Source: Sardina pilchardus
Lineage: Eukaryota > Chordata > Actinopteri > Clupeiformes > Clupeidae
Direction of reading: 5' to 3'
NCBI RefSeq assembly: GCF_963854185.1
Contig: NC_085016.1
Location: 28,724,623-28,788,622, forward strand
DNA length: 64,000 bases
Shown piece after piece: positions 43,001 to 55,400 of the stretch (within the stretch, counting starts at the first letter, position 1; each line of letters begins with the position of its first letter). The notes below the pieces were generated by a model that had not been told where the DNA came from, did not search any database, and worked only from the letters and a program-made list of their open reading frames with translations. The position numbers and the translations under genes were made by a program.

Positions 43001-43818
43001 AGGGGGGGCTGAGACAATATTTGGGGGGGCTTCAGCACCCCTAAAAATGGCCTAGCTCCGCCTATGGAGTAGGAGAAGGAGATAGATTAAGGAGCTTAAT
43101 TTATTTTGGCAGAGATAAAGTGACAGATCAGGACTGATCAGGAATTAAGGGTGCAAACAGGTTGTTTACTTTAACATCACAGTTCTTTGATTTTGTCCCA
43201 TTTACAGTGCGTTGTAGGCTATAGCTTTCCACTGAATTGACTGAATGTAGAATAAATGCTGAATGCTGAAGATACCATTATGCAATCTGTTTTTCTTTCT
43301 ATTATGTAGATGCAAAATGCATTTACTCTATTGTAAACAGTTAACATTTCTGCAGGAGTTACATGCTTTGAACTCTGTTTCCATGTGATGTAGTGTGTAA
43401 TTGCTGCTCTAGTGGTGTTTGGACTGCATTGCGTTTGATCTGAAGGCACTGATTGGTTTTGAGCACAGCTAAAACTGTTCTGAGGTGATTGTTTAATTTT
43501 GAGAATAAGGTTTTGTGTTTACTACAACAAGTGTGCTTCATCATTTGTGGAAAAACTGTACCACCTGCCAATCATAATTTAAGTGACACATGCACACACA
43601 TAAACACAATGTCGATTTAATGAGTTTTATCTTGTTCTATAGCTCACTAAGTGTTCATCACGATTAATACATTAATTCGATTAATTGAACAGCACTAAAA
43701 TTACTTTCACAATTATTCATTGAGCATAACTTTTCATGCATAGGGACTGACAGTATGTTAAACTACACTTAAGTCTTACAATGATCAGAGATGTTAATGT
43801 AGGCTATTAGTAATATAA
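43001..43818. other. Right flank of the stack; no gene
   Basis: Begins AGGGGGGGCTGAGACAATAT and CACCCCTAAAAATGGCC, which may be an old element terminus. The rest is low-copy AT-rich DNA with no open frame of note. Confidence 0.4.
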
Positions 43819-44155
43819 GAGCTCTAAGATATTGTCCATATCACCGACATACATATGAATAGGTATATGTGTGAACTACAGATTCTTTGTTCTCTGCCGG
43901 CATTGAGGACATCCTGTGAGGACAGGAATGTCCCGGTAGCTTTCCTCTCTGGCCCGTGACTGCTGCTGCTGTGAGGTGGCTAGAGGTGATGTCCAGTAGT
44001 ATATGTGATGTAGTGTGTGTGTGTGGATACTGGCAGCCTCAGGTAGCTCTTCCGCCGCTCAGCTCACCACCACTGTTTAGATAGATAGATACTTTATTGA
44101 TCCCCAAAGGAACATTTTGGCTGGATCAAATCTCCAGAGAGGCAGATGGGTATAA

Positions 44156-44190
<35 letters not shown>

Positions 44191-44260
44191 AGATTGATGT
44201 AAGTTAGTAAGAGAGAGAGGTGGAGAGGAAAAAGGAAGACAGGTAGGAAGAGAGAACAGT
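43819..44260 (-). repeat. Repeat homologous to the level-2 spacer (LINE tail)
   Basis: Same order of sequence as 13195-13638, including CTGCCGGCATTGAGGACATC and, on the minus strand, GGGGATCAATAAAG with a TATC tail at about 44077-44110. Here it stands alone without the inverted arms. The internal TG run (about 44156-44188) is longer than in the spacer copy. Confidence 0.75.
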
Positions 44261-45127
44261 GCGTGCGCGTGCCTCTGTGTGCGTGTGTCTTTCTTTGTGT
44301 GTGTGTGTGTGTGTCTGTGTGGGAGGTGAACTGTCATTTGTCACTAAGGAGCCTAGTCGTCTGTGATGGCCAGAGACATTAATACAGCAGCTATTCATGT
44401 TGCCAGATCTCATTCTGATGATGAACAGCCTGTGCTGCATTCCTCACAGGCATCAGCTTGTTGCCTGCTCATTCATCAGCCTATTCACCTCTCTTTTTCA
44501 TTTCCTCCCTCTCCCCCTCTTTCTCTCTTTCTTTTTCTCTATCCTTCTCTTCACAGCACCTCCCTCACTGCCTCTCCCTACACAGTCTCTGTCCTTTGTG
44601 GAGCACTTGTCTTTGTCTTCACTCTTTCACGTTGGCCTCCTCCCAGTCCTTCTCTAAATATTTCTCTCTTGTTCATGTTTGTTTCTTGCTCTTTTTCTGT
44701 CTCTATTGCATTGTCTGCCCTTTTTTTAATTTATCTTTGTCTCTGTCTCTCTCCTTCAACTTGTCTCTCATTTTCTCTCTCATATTCTCTCATCCCTCTC
44801 TTCTCTCTCTCCCTGTCACAGTCATACTGGCTGGCTCCCTTACTTTCTCTCTCTCTCTCTCCCTCCCTCCACTTCTCTTTGTTGTGCAATTGTTTCTCAC
44901 ACTCTCTCTCTCTCTCTCTCTTTCTATCTCTCTCTCCCTCTCTCTGTCATACCAGCTACCTCTGTGTATTTTCACTGAGCTCAATTATACCCTTAAATGC
45001 ACACAGAAACACAAAGAGACACATTTGAAAACTATAATACGCACACATACAGTGTGTGTGTGCACCCGCTTACATGAACACATGCGCGCACACACACACA
45101 CACACACACAAATCTTCTGAAAAATTT
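44261..45127. repeat. TG runs, long CT-rich tract and CA run
   Basis: TG at 44290-44320, a CT-rich low-complexity tract at about 44490-44945, and CA at 45085-45112. All open frames here are Ser/Leu/Phe/Pro artefacts of the CT tract. Confidence 0.8.
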
Positions 45128-45811
45128 GACTTGTGATCGTCTCCTGCTGTGATTCAATGGCTTTCAGTTGACTCCCGCTAAGGCTACTGGGAAGCTCTTT
45201 TAGCTTGCAACACTAATTGGCCCTCAGTCTATTATCTCTGATGAGTTATCACTATAATGATTAGACTGGCTGAGACAACTGCACAGCTGAAGTATGCATG
45301 GATTATAGACTTGTGAGTCAAATTCCATTATTCAGTTAAGTTTTAGCATGTATGTGCACATTTTTTGTGAGACAGACAGTTTATTAGTGTGTGTGTGTGT
45401 CCGTAAATCTGTTGTCTGTCACGCCAACACCAAACCAGCTGAGAGACAGCACAGGAAACCGATCTCATACTTCAACAGTAAAATCCCCTAAAAAAAACTG
45501 AACGCTAAAAAAAAGGAAGAACGCTATAGATGAACGACCCAAACAGCTGCTCTCTCTGCAATTTCAATTTACTTTTTTTGGAATAGAAACATCACCCTCG
45601 GTGCGGTGACACAGATGAGGCAGCGACGCGGCATCCCACTGATAGCAAGCCCGACATGTGCCTGCCTGCAAATGGATGCCTAATTTAACTAATTAATCTG
45701 ATTAGCTGGTGGCATCGTTGGGTGTCCTATTGCCGTGCAGCCGGGAGACTGAGTTTAGGAGCTCATCATAAAGGCAATTAAAGCTTGAATGAAACAATCC
45801 CAGCCAGAGCT
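45128..45811. other. Low-copy, non-repetitive stretch, possible conserved non-coding DNA
   Basis: Balanced composition with clustered homeodomain-type words at about 45670-45720 (CTAATTTAACTAATTAATCT, GATTAGCTGG) and a GC-rich block at 45596-45660. No coding frame. The call rests on texture only. Confidence 0.25.
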
Positions 45812-45820
45812 CACACACAC

Positions 45821-45866
<46 letters not shown>

Positions 45867-46635
45867 TGCGAGAGAAAGCTTGAGAGAGGAATCAGAAATA
45901 TTCTTATATTTCAGAGAGTAAAGTCATGATCAGTGATCTTGTTGTTATTATTATTATTATTATTAGTAGTAGTAGTAGTAGTAATAGTATTGTTGTTCTT
46001 GTTGTTGCTGTTGTTGTTTTAACAAAAACCTACAACAGCAGGTTGAGAATTCAAACCCAGCTTGACCTATTGTGGTTAGGGGAGGAAGATGAAGACCTGG
46101 AGGATATGTGAAAAAAGAAAACAAGGACGAAATCTACATTTCAAAAGAGATTTGCGCAACATTGGTTGACTATTGTAAAGTGTTGTTTAGTCATTTGATC
46201 AAAATGATGTAGTCTATGAAAGGATGCGTAGCTTTTTTGAAGCATTTCTTTGTCTCTACAAATGCTTTCACTTAATGGATGGATAAATAGATAAGCCTAT
46301 ATCAAGGCCACACAAGCACAGGAAGAACAAGCTGCTGCTGTTTTTGACATCAAAGATTAAGCAGGCTGCACAGGTGCCATGATTTTGTTCCCGGTGTCGT
46401 AGATTTGTGAAACATCAGCGCAACTACTTGTGCTAGGGAATCTGAAAATTATCTAAAAATGGCAATCTCTGTGTCACTTCTAAACATGGTGTGGCTGCAC
46501 TGATAAATCAATATGCTTGTAGAGATACAATTATCTATCTGATTGTGTGTGTGTGTGTGTGTGTACTCATGGCATCCAGTATGGCATCTGGATGGGAGAT
46601 GGGCGTATAAGGGCTCCGCTGAACTCCCCAACACA

Positions 46636-46700
<65 letters not shown>

Positions 46701-46790
46701 CCTACACCAGAATCAGACAAAGGGAGGGACAAAGGCAACCTTAAAGGTCATCTTCAAACTCATCTTCCTTAAAATAAAACTGAGTGTAAA
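45812..46790. repeat. Microsatellite-rich stretch
   Basis: CA at 45812-45861, TTA/TAG trinucleotides at about 45943-45988, TG at 46544-46564, and a long TG at about 46639-46698. No gene is seen between them. Confidence 0.8.
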
Positions 46791-48180
46791 CCAAATGTGT
46801 TTTAGAGGTATAAATGAATGGGTGACTATAATGTTGTGACATCAATACAGGCATTGATGTTGACATTTACATGATCAATTTAGTTGGGTCATTTTCATAT
46901 TCAACATTCATTCAGCAGAGGCCCTGCAATTGGAAATGTTACAACATCTATATTTGAGCATCTGATTGATGTGGAGCACTGATTATTCTCTGTCCACCTG
47001 CAATCTCCCTTGACTATCAGGGCATTTGTGGGATTCAGCACCATGGACAGCAGCTGTTCATTTAATTCATGGTTTCTTCTTTTAAAAAATGCTTTGACTG
47101 ACAGGTAGTTTTGCAGCACCCCATATGTTTTAATGAATTACTTTTTTGAGATGACAAGCAATTGACCAGAAGAACTTTTGTAAACACATCAGTATCCCAT
47201 AGGACTGTAATGAGAAGTGTTTTTGCATTTGAATATAAGGGTCAAGATGAATTCAGTTTCGTACACCCACATAAACTGCAGTTGTCAGTCATCATAACCC
47301 CTTGCATAGACACGTAAATAGCACTGGTGAAACATATCCATTTACATATTAAGGCTGAAACCAATCTATTTCCCTGTGCATATGATTTAGCTCCAATCTA
47401 ATATCATATTCTTACTGCACTTGTAATTACTTCTTTCATTTATATCACTTCTTTATGTACCATCTTTCTATCGAATTATATTGAAAATATTGTTTATTCT
47501 TATTTTCAATCAGATTGTATATTTTGTATACTATTCAAAATTTTTTTACAGTTACAGTCCTTCACTTTGTTTTTATTTTTCCTTTCAAAGTTCCTTTCCT
47601 AGTACCGTATTCAGTTGAACCTGACTTCCTTACTTAGATTTCTCAGAATGAGTGCCTTCTCAGAAGTAAGTTCTTGAGCTCTTCAGTTCCACCGCAGAAA
47701 CAGCCTGTTTTCCAGCTCAATCCACTAATGTTTACCATCTGAGCCATTATACTGTACTCTAATCATGAGTTAGCTCTTGAAGATTTCACCCTTGACTTTC
47801 ACACAGTCCCTAGTTACGACTGAATGGCACACACTAGAGCCATAACATACCTGCAGAGTGCAGACACATTTCATAGAATTAAAATCCCTGATTAAACTAA
47901 CAACATGAATTCAACTGAATGGACTTGTTTTGATTATCGCACAGACAAAACAGACCACTTCACTGTAATGCTGATGTCTGAAGTCCTTGAAAGAGGCAGA
48001 CAGGGAAGGCTGTAGGAATTAACTTCAGCACCTCCAGCCAGGCGCTATGCTAATGGGTCCCACCCCCACCCCACCCCACCCTCTCTGATGTGCTCTATGT
48101 CACGTTGGACACCCTTATTATCCCCTCCATGGGAATACCTGTTTAATGAGCTCCCATTAAAGAGAGCATCTTCAAAGGAT
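46791..48180. other. No gene recognised
   Basis: Low-copy AT-rich DNA, with a C-rich patch (CCCACCCC) at about 48060. No repeat edges or coding frames that I can support. Confidence 0.4.
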
Positions 48181-48192
48181 GGAGCACAGTCT

Positions 48193-48232
<40 letters not shown>

Positions 48233-49640
48233 CAGGCAGGCAGGGCAGGCTCCGGCTTCAAAGAGGACCTTTCCTAGAGACGAGCATCATGGGGTTGACT
48301 CTGGCATCACTGCAGTGAATGGGCAGAACAGGAGAGCTTGTAGGCTTGCTGCAGGAAATACCTGAAAACCCCAGAGAACAGACACCTCTAAAATTCAGCA
48401 AAATCAATAAACATGGAAGCCTTTTCTATGGGGGCTACCCTCATGCAGCACAGGCTGGCCTTGAGTAAAACAAGTCCTTGATCTCCTCAGCTCAGATAAG
48501 CTCATGTGCGCTAAGCTAATGATGAGGCGCTAACACGTCCCAGGAGAAGCCCTTTGCTGTTGTCAAGGCATGCTGTGGACCTCCATGAGAATTGTAATAC
48601 TGTGTGTAGCGTTTAATTAAGGCCGTCCATTTTTAACCTTCCCCCTTTCTGTTTCTGTTTAACGGGCTAAGCATGCTCCTGTGTCTCAAATGGTTCCTTT
48701 TTATGTGATGCACAGGTGTCTGGAGACGTGAGCGAGCTGCTTCGGATGCGTAACGAGGCATGCTACCTGGAAACATGTCTGGAGAGGCGCTAAACACTCT
48801 GATTGCTAATGACTGAGGCCTGTGTTTGGCTCAGGCAACCACACCTGAATGTGTAAGCTGACCAGCTGTGAATTAAGGAAAAACTGGTGACATTCCCTGT
48901 GGGGTTCAACTTTCATTGATGACTGCATGGGCAACTAGAAAAGTTAGGCAACAAGCAGCGTTAACAAACAAAAAGAGATTAAACTACTAAAATAACTTGG
49001 TAACACCATCTTACTACATGCCACAAGATGGCTTTAGTTCATGTACTTTGATCATTGCTATGCCAAGATATTGTATCATTTACGTGGATATCAGATAACC
49101 ATGGGAGACTTTGTCAGACTGGGTTATATGGGGCCCTATGAAAGATCTAGGTATAGCCCTATAATCTAATTCAAAACTGGCTGCCACTGCTAACATTAAA
49201 GCTTAACACAGTTGACTTCAGTTAGCACTGTGCGCCTCTCATCCAGTGATAAATATAGAAACTCATAAAGCTGTCACTTGTGATCCTGTTTGAAGAGCCA
49301 ATCTGCAGCATCTCCTCTGCTTCTTCTCCCGCCCTCTCCTCTCTCCTGCAGCTCTCTTCTCTCCTGTCTCTCTCTTTTCCCCCTTACATGTGATTGAAAG
49401 TTGAACCACGCAGCCTAAGGGGCGTAGGCTTTCTCTGACAAATTATCATTCAGTGGCGGTGTGGCGCGCGTATCCTTCAGCAAATAGCTATTTAATTGGA
49501 CACATAGATGTCTGATCAGCTCCCGGCGCACTGTCACAGGCATGGAGATTAATCTGGCACACAGAGCCACCCAAAAGCTTCCCGTCGCATTGACAGCCAT
49601 TCAATTCAAATATGGGACATAATCAACTTGGATTTACATG
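48181..49640. other. GA run then non-repetitive stretches, possible conserved non-coding DNA
   Basis: A GA run at 48195-48232. The stretches at about 48480-48880 and 49400-49610 are free of simple repeats, contain TTTAATTAAGG, GATTGCTAATGAC and AGCTATTTAATTGG words, and lack open frames. They resemble developmental enhancer-type conserved elements in texture, but I have no alignment. Confidence 0.25.
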
Positions 49641-50072
49641 TTTGTGTTTGGTGGATGATGTTGAAGTGAAAGAAAATGAAATATCTACAAGAGAGAGGGA
49701 GAAAGAAAAAGTGAAAAAAGAAAAGAAAAGTTTTACACAGACATACAAACTTATAAATAGCGCATAAATCAACACTTGACTGATATAATATGTAACTATT
49801 GCTGTATGTGTTGTATATTGTAGGGGTGGCTTTGAACACAATGCTTTGAAGAGGCTTTCTTGCAAGAATGTTGTTTGAAGTTTTAGGTGGAAAAAGTCTC
49901 CCCTGCTTCAACTTTCTGTATTTTTCTTTCACACATTCTCTCTCCTTCTTTTTCTCACTTTTCCTCTCCTAGTTTCTCTCTTCATTCTTCTCGCCTTCTC
50001 TCTCTTCTCATCCACAGTGTCTCACCTCAGGCAATCCATACAGTGGCTGCTGTTGCCTCCCACATTCTTTGT

Positions 50073-50112
<40 letters not shown>

Positions 50113-50303
50113 ATGTGTGGTGTGTGTGTGTGTGTGTGTGTCAGGCTCAGGTTGCTTGAGGAACAAATGTCTCTATTCCTCGTGGGCCACTTACAGGAAG
50201 AGGCGTGGAGAGGTAAACAACGCTTGTTGTTTGTCATGCACACCAACATGCCCCCTACAGGCCAACACTTACCATAAACCATCCGGAGTGTGTGAGTGAG
50301 TGA

Positions 50304-50370
<67 letters not shown>

Positions 50371-50433
50371 TGTGTGTTGGGTATGTGTGTATGTGTCTGT
50401 CTGTGTGTGTGTGTGTTTGTGTGTTGGAATTAG
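49641..50433. repeat. AT-rich DNA with CT and TG microsatellites
   Basis: CT-rich at about 49915-50010, TG at 50070-50098, then GA at 50097-50112, TG at 50117-50142, and a long TG-dominated run at about 50288-50425. Confidence 0.75.
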
Positions 50434-50614
50434 AAGCTCGGAGGACAGACCACAATCCAGCCAGCGCCCCCAGTCTGTGAGTACATCCATCATCACCAGG
50501 CTCTACAGTACCGGGAAAGGAGGAGAAACAAGGGAACTCAATCTGGACGAAGCTGGTAAGTGCTCGGACTGGGTCCTGGACCTCATGGAGTCATTTACCA
50601 GACTGACCATGAAG
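50434..50614 (+). CDS. Candidate host exon, unrecognised
   Basis: After an AG at 50432-50433 the + frame reads SSEDRPQSSQRPQSVSTSII, then TRLYSTGKGG, LNLDEAGKCSDWVLDLMESF and TRLTMK, with balanced amino-acid use unlike the microsatellite frames around it. Two donors are possible: GTAAGT at 50556 and GTGAGA at 50615. The polypyrimidine tract before the acceptor is poor, because it lies in a TG run. I do not recognise the protein. It may be a real exon of a long-intron gene or chance. Confidence 0.3.
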
Positions 50615-52310
50615 GTGAGAGGGCAATGAGCCAGCTGGAAACCAGGAGGTGTGGACAGAGGGAGGGTGTGTGTACTGTGTACTGTGCTGATTCATGTTTC
50701 AATATGACTGCACATTCAGAAAGCTTGGGGCGTGAGCTTTGGGTAAGCTTGCATCGCCTTACAGTACTTGTCATCCATATCCAATGTGTTATTTGTTTTT
50801 TTGTACAAAACTTTTGGAGCAGAAATGGACACAGTTGTTTTTGTTCCCCTTTGTTTGTCATCACTTACTAGATCAAGTCAATCAATCAAATTCCAAAAGT
50901 CTGTAGAGCAGTCTTTGATCAAGGTCAACACACCCTTGTCATGAGGATACCTACACATATAGGCAGAAGAAAGAATAAAGAAAGAAAGAAAGAAAAAAGG
51001 TGAAAGGAGAAGAAAGTGTTGAGCCTATAAAAGGTAACTGGTGGTCCTTGTGAAGGAGAGAGTGTTTGCAGTGTGACCTTTGCCTCGTTGGTGGCTGTGA
51101 TTGGCAGGGGGAATGAGCTGTGGCATCATCTGTAATTGCTTTGCCTGAAACTCTGTCTGTGTGCCCAAGCAAATTGGCTCACAGTTATCAGCGAGACCCA
51201 GCCCGTCTCACTTCCAGGTTCACAGGAGTGAGTCTTCCTCAAAGACATCAAGCACAAGAAAACCAGAGCAAAGCGTCATGGCATAGAACACCAGAGCTCT
51301 ACCAGGACTCACTCTGCCAGAGAGCACAGTTGTACAGTACATCCTAAAATACTCATTCCCCAATGACCCCATGTTCACCCTGAACCTAATTCTTTTAGTA
51401 CAAAAAAATACAAAAAAACAGTTTGCTTTTGTTTATAACACTGTAATAAGTATTGTGAGTACATTGTAATAAATATACAGACGCACACACACTCAAACAC
51501 ATTCAGAAACATGAACACAAACCAAACGCCTATACACACACAGTAAACATACAGTAGTTTTAAATTCTTGCCCTTACTACCATCACCACATCATAGTGGA
51601 TATGTCTTCATATTGTTAGCCTCTCCTCTGGATATCAACAGGGCTGCCACATCTTTAGTTCCGCTTGGACTGAGATGTGTTACACATAACACACACTGAG
51701 AAATGTCCTACGCACCTGAATAGGCTAGTAATGAGTATATCAGTATAGTATTATTTGTAGATCATTAATCAGGACCTGTTATCTGTCTCCCTCATGTTTT
51801 AAAATCCACCTTTTGTCGTCAGAGGAGGTGTAGATGAAAAGGTAGTGAGGAAAGGCATGTATAGCAAGAGGGAGTGAGATGTGTCAGCTGTGGGAGTTTC
51901 ACGCTCCATGTGTGAGAGTTGCCATGCCCTGCTTTTACAAGCAGCTGCTCTCCTCTCTATCTAGCACTGCATACCGACACTAAACCATTTAGTTGTACAC
52001 AATAGCAGACCATATCAGCCTGCTTTCACCACTGTGTATAGTACACACTTGACACACACACTCTCACATGCAAAGGCCTTTCATGTCATATCGTGCCCTG
52101 TAACTTACTGTCCTCATGTTCTCTCTCTCTACCCACACACAGACCTGCAAATACCCACAGTCCCTCATGACAATACACCTCGCTTGTGTCCATGGATACC
52201 ACCTCTATGACAACACTCGGTGAGGTCATAAGGTCAGCAGCCTACCATCCATCAGACCACTCATCCTGCTGTCACAAAGCCCAAGGACCCCACACATGTG
52301 CGAGGCATAC
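50615..52310. other. No gene recognised
   Basis: Low-copy DNA. An AAGAAAGAAAGAAAGAAAA run lies at about 50975-50998. The sequence around 51640-51700 (AGGGCTGCCACATCTTTAGT, then CACATAACACACACTGAGAAA) recurs in reverse complement around 54370-54450. Confidence 0.4.
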
Positions 52311-52314
52311 TGAA

Positions 52315-52362
<48 letters not shown>

Positions 52363-52773
52363 ACACACACAACCTCTGTATTATCTCATTGGGAGCACTT
52401 TGCTGAAGGTGAAGTTGCTGTAAAGCCAACTCTGAGCGAGTCCAATCAAATGATGATATAGCCTCTGTGTATGGAGCTAAACCCTGTCTCTCCATCACTC
52501 ACTCTGTCACTCTCTCCCTTTCGCTTTCATATACTCTAAATCTCTCTATTCTCCATTCTATATCTCCTCTTCCTCCCTCCCCCTTCCTCTCTATCCCTCT
52601 CTCTTTCCCCATTTCCTTTCCTGCCTCCTTCCTATCTGTACCAGATGATGGACACTGCAGCATGGTGATATGTTTTGACCCATGTATACCTGCAGCTCTA
52701 TACAGCCTCATTGGGCCTCAGGGATATAGTAGGTCCATCAGGGAGATATAGATCCACTGAGAGATGGCTGATC

Positions 52774-52830
<57 letters not shown>
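52311..52830. repeat. CA run and CT run
   Basis: CA at about 52318-52359 and CT at about 52778-52823, with CT-rich sequence between 52490 and 52640. Confidence 0.85.
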
Positions 52831-53589
52831 TGTTCACTCTTTCTCTCCCAACCACATCAGCCATCGGCATTCTGTCCTCTTCCACCATATGTTGCATGTA
52901 TGGACTGGTGTGGTATGTGCACACTGTCCTTCTCTGAGCCCCCAGTCCTCTCTTTAGAGTAAAACTACACACATGAGTGAATTCTTTTAAAGTTAGAGAC
53001 TCTGAAACACCCCTCCCCTCATTATGGAGCCAGTTTTGCCCCACTAAACTGTGTGAAGGAATCCAATCTCAGATCTGCTGTGCTTTTATACAAAACTGTC
53101 ATCAAGCAGCCAACGCTAAGATGACAAGAGACACAATCAGATTGCGGAGCGACACAGAGAGCTTGGCAGTGCCTAAAGAGCCACAGAGGGAGATAGGGTG
53201 GAGAGATTGGGGGAGGGGGTGGTGCTTCTGTAGCGGGGTCCATCTGATTGCGGTCCACTGATGTGGGGGTTTAGAGCCGACAGCATCTCTCTTCTCCCTG
53301 GCAGCCTCACAGCCTTCATACGGCTTTTCTTGAGCTGCAGCATGTGCATGTAGATCAGAGCCTGGGCCCCTCGCTGCTAAATCCATGAACATCAAAGAGG
53401 CCAGGCGCCACCCGGGCCATCATAGCCGCCGCATGTGGCCGCTGATAGCCAGTCACCCGGTGTCAGCTCCGGTCATGTTTACCAGCAGATGGGATCGGAC
53501 CATGTTTGATGCCGGGGGCCTTCTTTCAGCGATCTCATTTTCGCCGTATCTGGACACGAGCTGTCAGCGTGGACAGGGGAGAGTCTGAG
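52831..53589. other. Non-repetitive, GC-richer stretch, possible conserved non-coding DNA
   Basis: About 53280-53580 is GC-richer than its surroundings, free of simple repeats and includes GCCACCCGGGCCATCATAGC and TGATGCCGGGGGCC words. An open frame at 53385-53588 exists, but nothing in it looks like a known domain. Confidence 0.25.
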
Positions 53590-53787
53590 ACAAGAGATGG
53601 GACAGCATAACTTTAAACAACAGAGCTGACATGTTGGTCAAGAGATGGGAGAGCATAACTTTAAAGAACAGAGCTGGCATGTTGGTCAAGAGATGCAAGA
53701 GCATAACTTTAAAGAATACAGCTGGCATGTTGGTCAAGAGATGGGACAGCATTACTTTAAAGAACAGAGCTGTCATGTTGGCCAACA
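53590..53787. repeat. 48-bp minisatellite, four copies
   Basis: The unit contains CAAGAGATGGGACAGCATAA and CTTTAAAGAACAGAGCTGGC and ends CATGTTGGT. Four copies differ by a few substitutions. As 48 is a multiple of three, frames stay open on both strands without implying a gene. Confidence 0.9.
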
Positions 53788-55079
53788 GGATGGCAACACG
53801 CATGTTTGCAAGCTTTTTGTGCATTTTTTGTTTCACCAGTGTTTTCAAATGCATATAAAACGGATAGTTCTGGTCCTTGATTATGATTGGCTGAATCGCG
53901 TTCGTTGTCAATTCCAGCATAACCACACACCTTAACCGCATTTCGGTAGTTTTTAGCTGTTCTAAAATCAGTGTACTGTAAACTACAGCCTCTCGGAGCT
54001 TATTGCTTAGATGTAGCAATTACATCTGAGCTCACATGTTACAACATGCGTAATCTCAATTATACAGTGGCATATCATTATTATTAAGAAATAATAGTCA
54101 GAGTTGTCATTATGAAACCTTCATCTAGTCTTGTGCTTTCAACAAGACACCATTTAAATGAGATCATATTAGGTTATATTTAGAGTTAGAGATGGGCATT
54201 TAAGCACAGTATGAAGGTGTTGTAAAATGAAGCTGTTTGATGTATTTTATACTATTACATACTATACTTGATGATGTGGTTACAATATTTCAATCATCAT
54301 TATGTATGGATATGTAATGTATTATAATGTATCATCATGTATAATGAATTGAGACTAGACTACGTCACATATCAGTAATTTCTCAGTGTGTGTGTATGTG
54401 TAACACATCTCAGTCCAAGCGGAACTAAAGATGTGGCAGCCCTGTTGATATATGAATAGTTAAAGATGACAGAATAGATGAACATATGAGTATTTGATCT
54501 AGTTCTCTGATGTTAACATACAAGATATTCCGTTTTGGTCTGTCAACACTCATGCTCAGATGTAATTTTTCAAGCCTGTTTATTCAACCCTATAATTACT
54601 GTAGGATGGGGGAGAAAAGGGCCCTTGGTCTGTACAGTAGTTCAGTGTCACACCCTGTCTTTGTCCAGATTCTCCTGTTTTTTAGCCATCATAAAGTCCC
54701 ACATTTGCATATGGAGGAGGAAACAAGCATGCGTGGGGTCCATGGTAGTTCCGTGGCCATGCACCAAACTCCTTATTCCACAAGCCCAAGGTGAAAACCA
54801 TTTTCCACTTAAGGCCTGCTGTAAGTGTGGAATGCATGCTATTCTGCCTGAGGACACTTAATAGGAAGCATACTTTAACCTTGGTCTCTCCCATGCAAGT
54901 GAAATGATGTCTGTCTGAATCAGATACAGTCTTCCTTATTCCCACCACTTACCATCAATCAGCGCTCGGAGTTGCTTCCCATTCCGTTCATTATGACACC
55001 TCGTGATAGGATGTGACATTTACCACTTAATTATGAGCAGAATCACTCAGATACTGTGCCATCTGTAGGAAAAACAGCT
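53788..55079. other. No gene recognised
   Basis: AT-rich low-copy DNA with TATGTAATGTATTATAATG-like words at about 54300-54345. The reverse-complement match to 51640-51700 lies at 54370-54450. Confidence 0.4.
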
Positions 55080-55084
55080 TGTGT

Positions 55085-55139
<55 letters not shown>

Positions 55140-55155
55140 TGAGACAGAGTTTGAA

Positions 55156-55188
<33 letters not shown>

Positions 55189-55301
55189 CTCTCCTCACTT
55201 GGCCAGTTTTGGGACATGTGAGTTCCATTTGCTCACTTTCAAATGAAATCCAATTTAGCAATGTGAGGACGTCTGGGTTTGCAGACAGAGGGGTATGTGT
55301 T

Positions 55302-55354
<53 letters not shown>

Positions 55355-55400
55355 GTGTGTGAGTGTGTGTGTGTTGTGTGTGTGTGTGTGTGGGGGGGGG
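55080..55400. repeat. Three long TG runs
   Basis: TG at about 55080-55132, 55160-55189 and 55298-55391, the last followed by a G run. Frames here are Cys-Val or His-Thr artefacts. Confidence 0.85.

Noticed and set aside
44363..45120. Two 220-codon open frames in the CT-rich tract
   Set aside because: Ser/Leu/Phe/Pro translation of a CT microsatellite, with no start context or splice sites.
54510..54861. Overlapping ~100-codon frames near 54.5-54.9 kb
   Set aside because: No domain, no splice context, and open in both directions. I see nothing to support coding.
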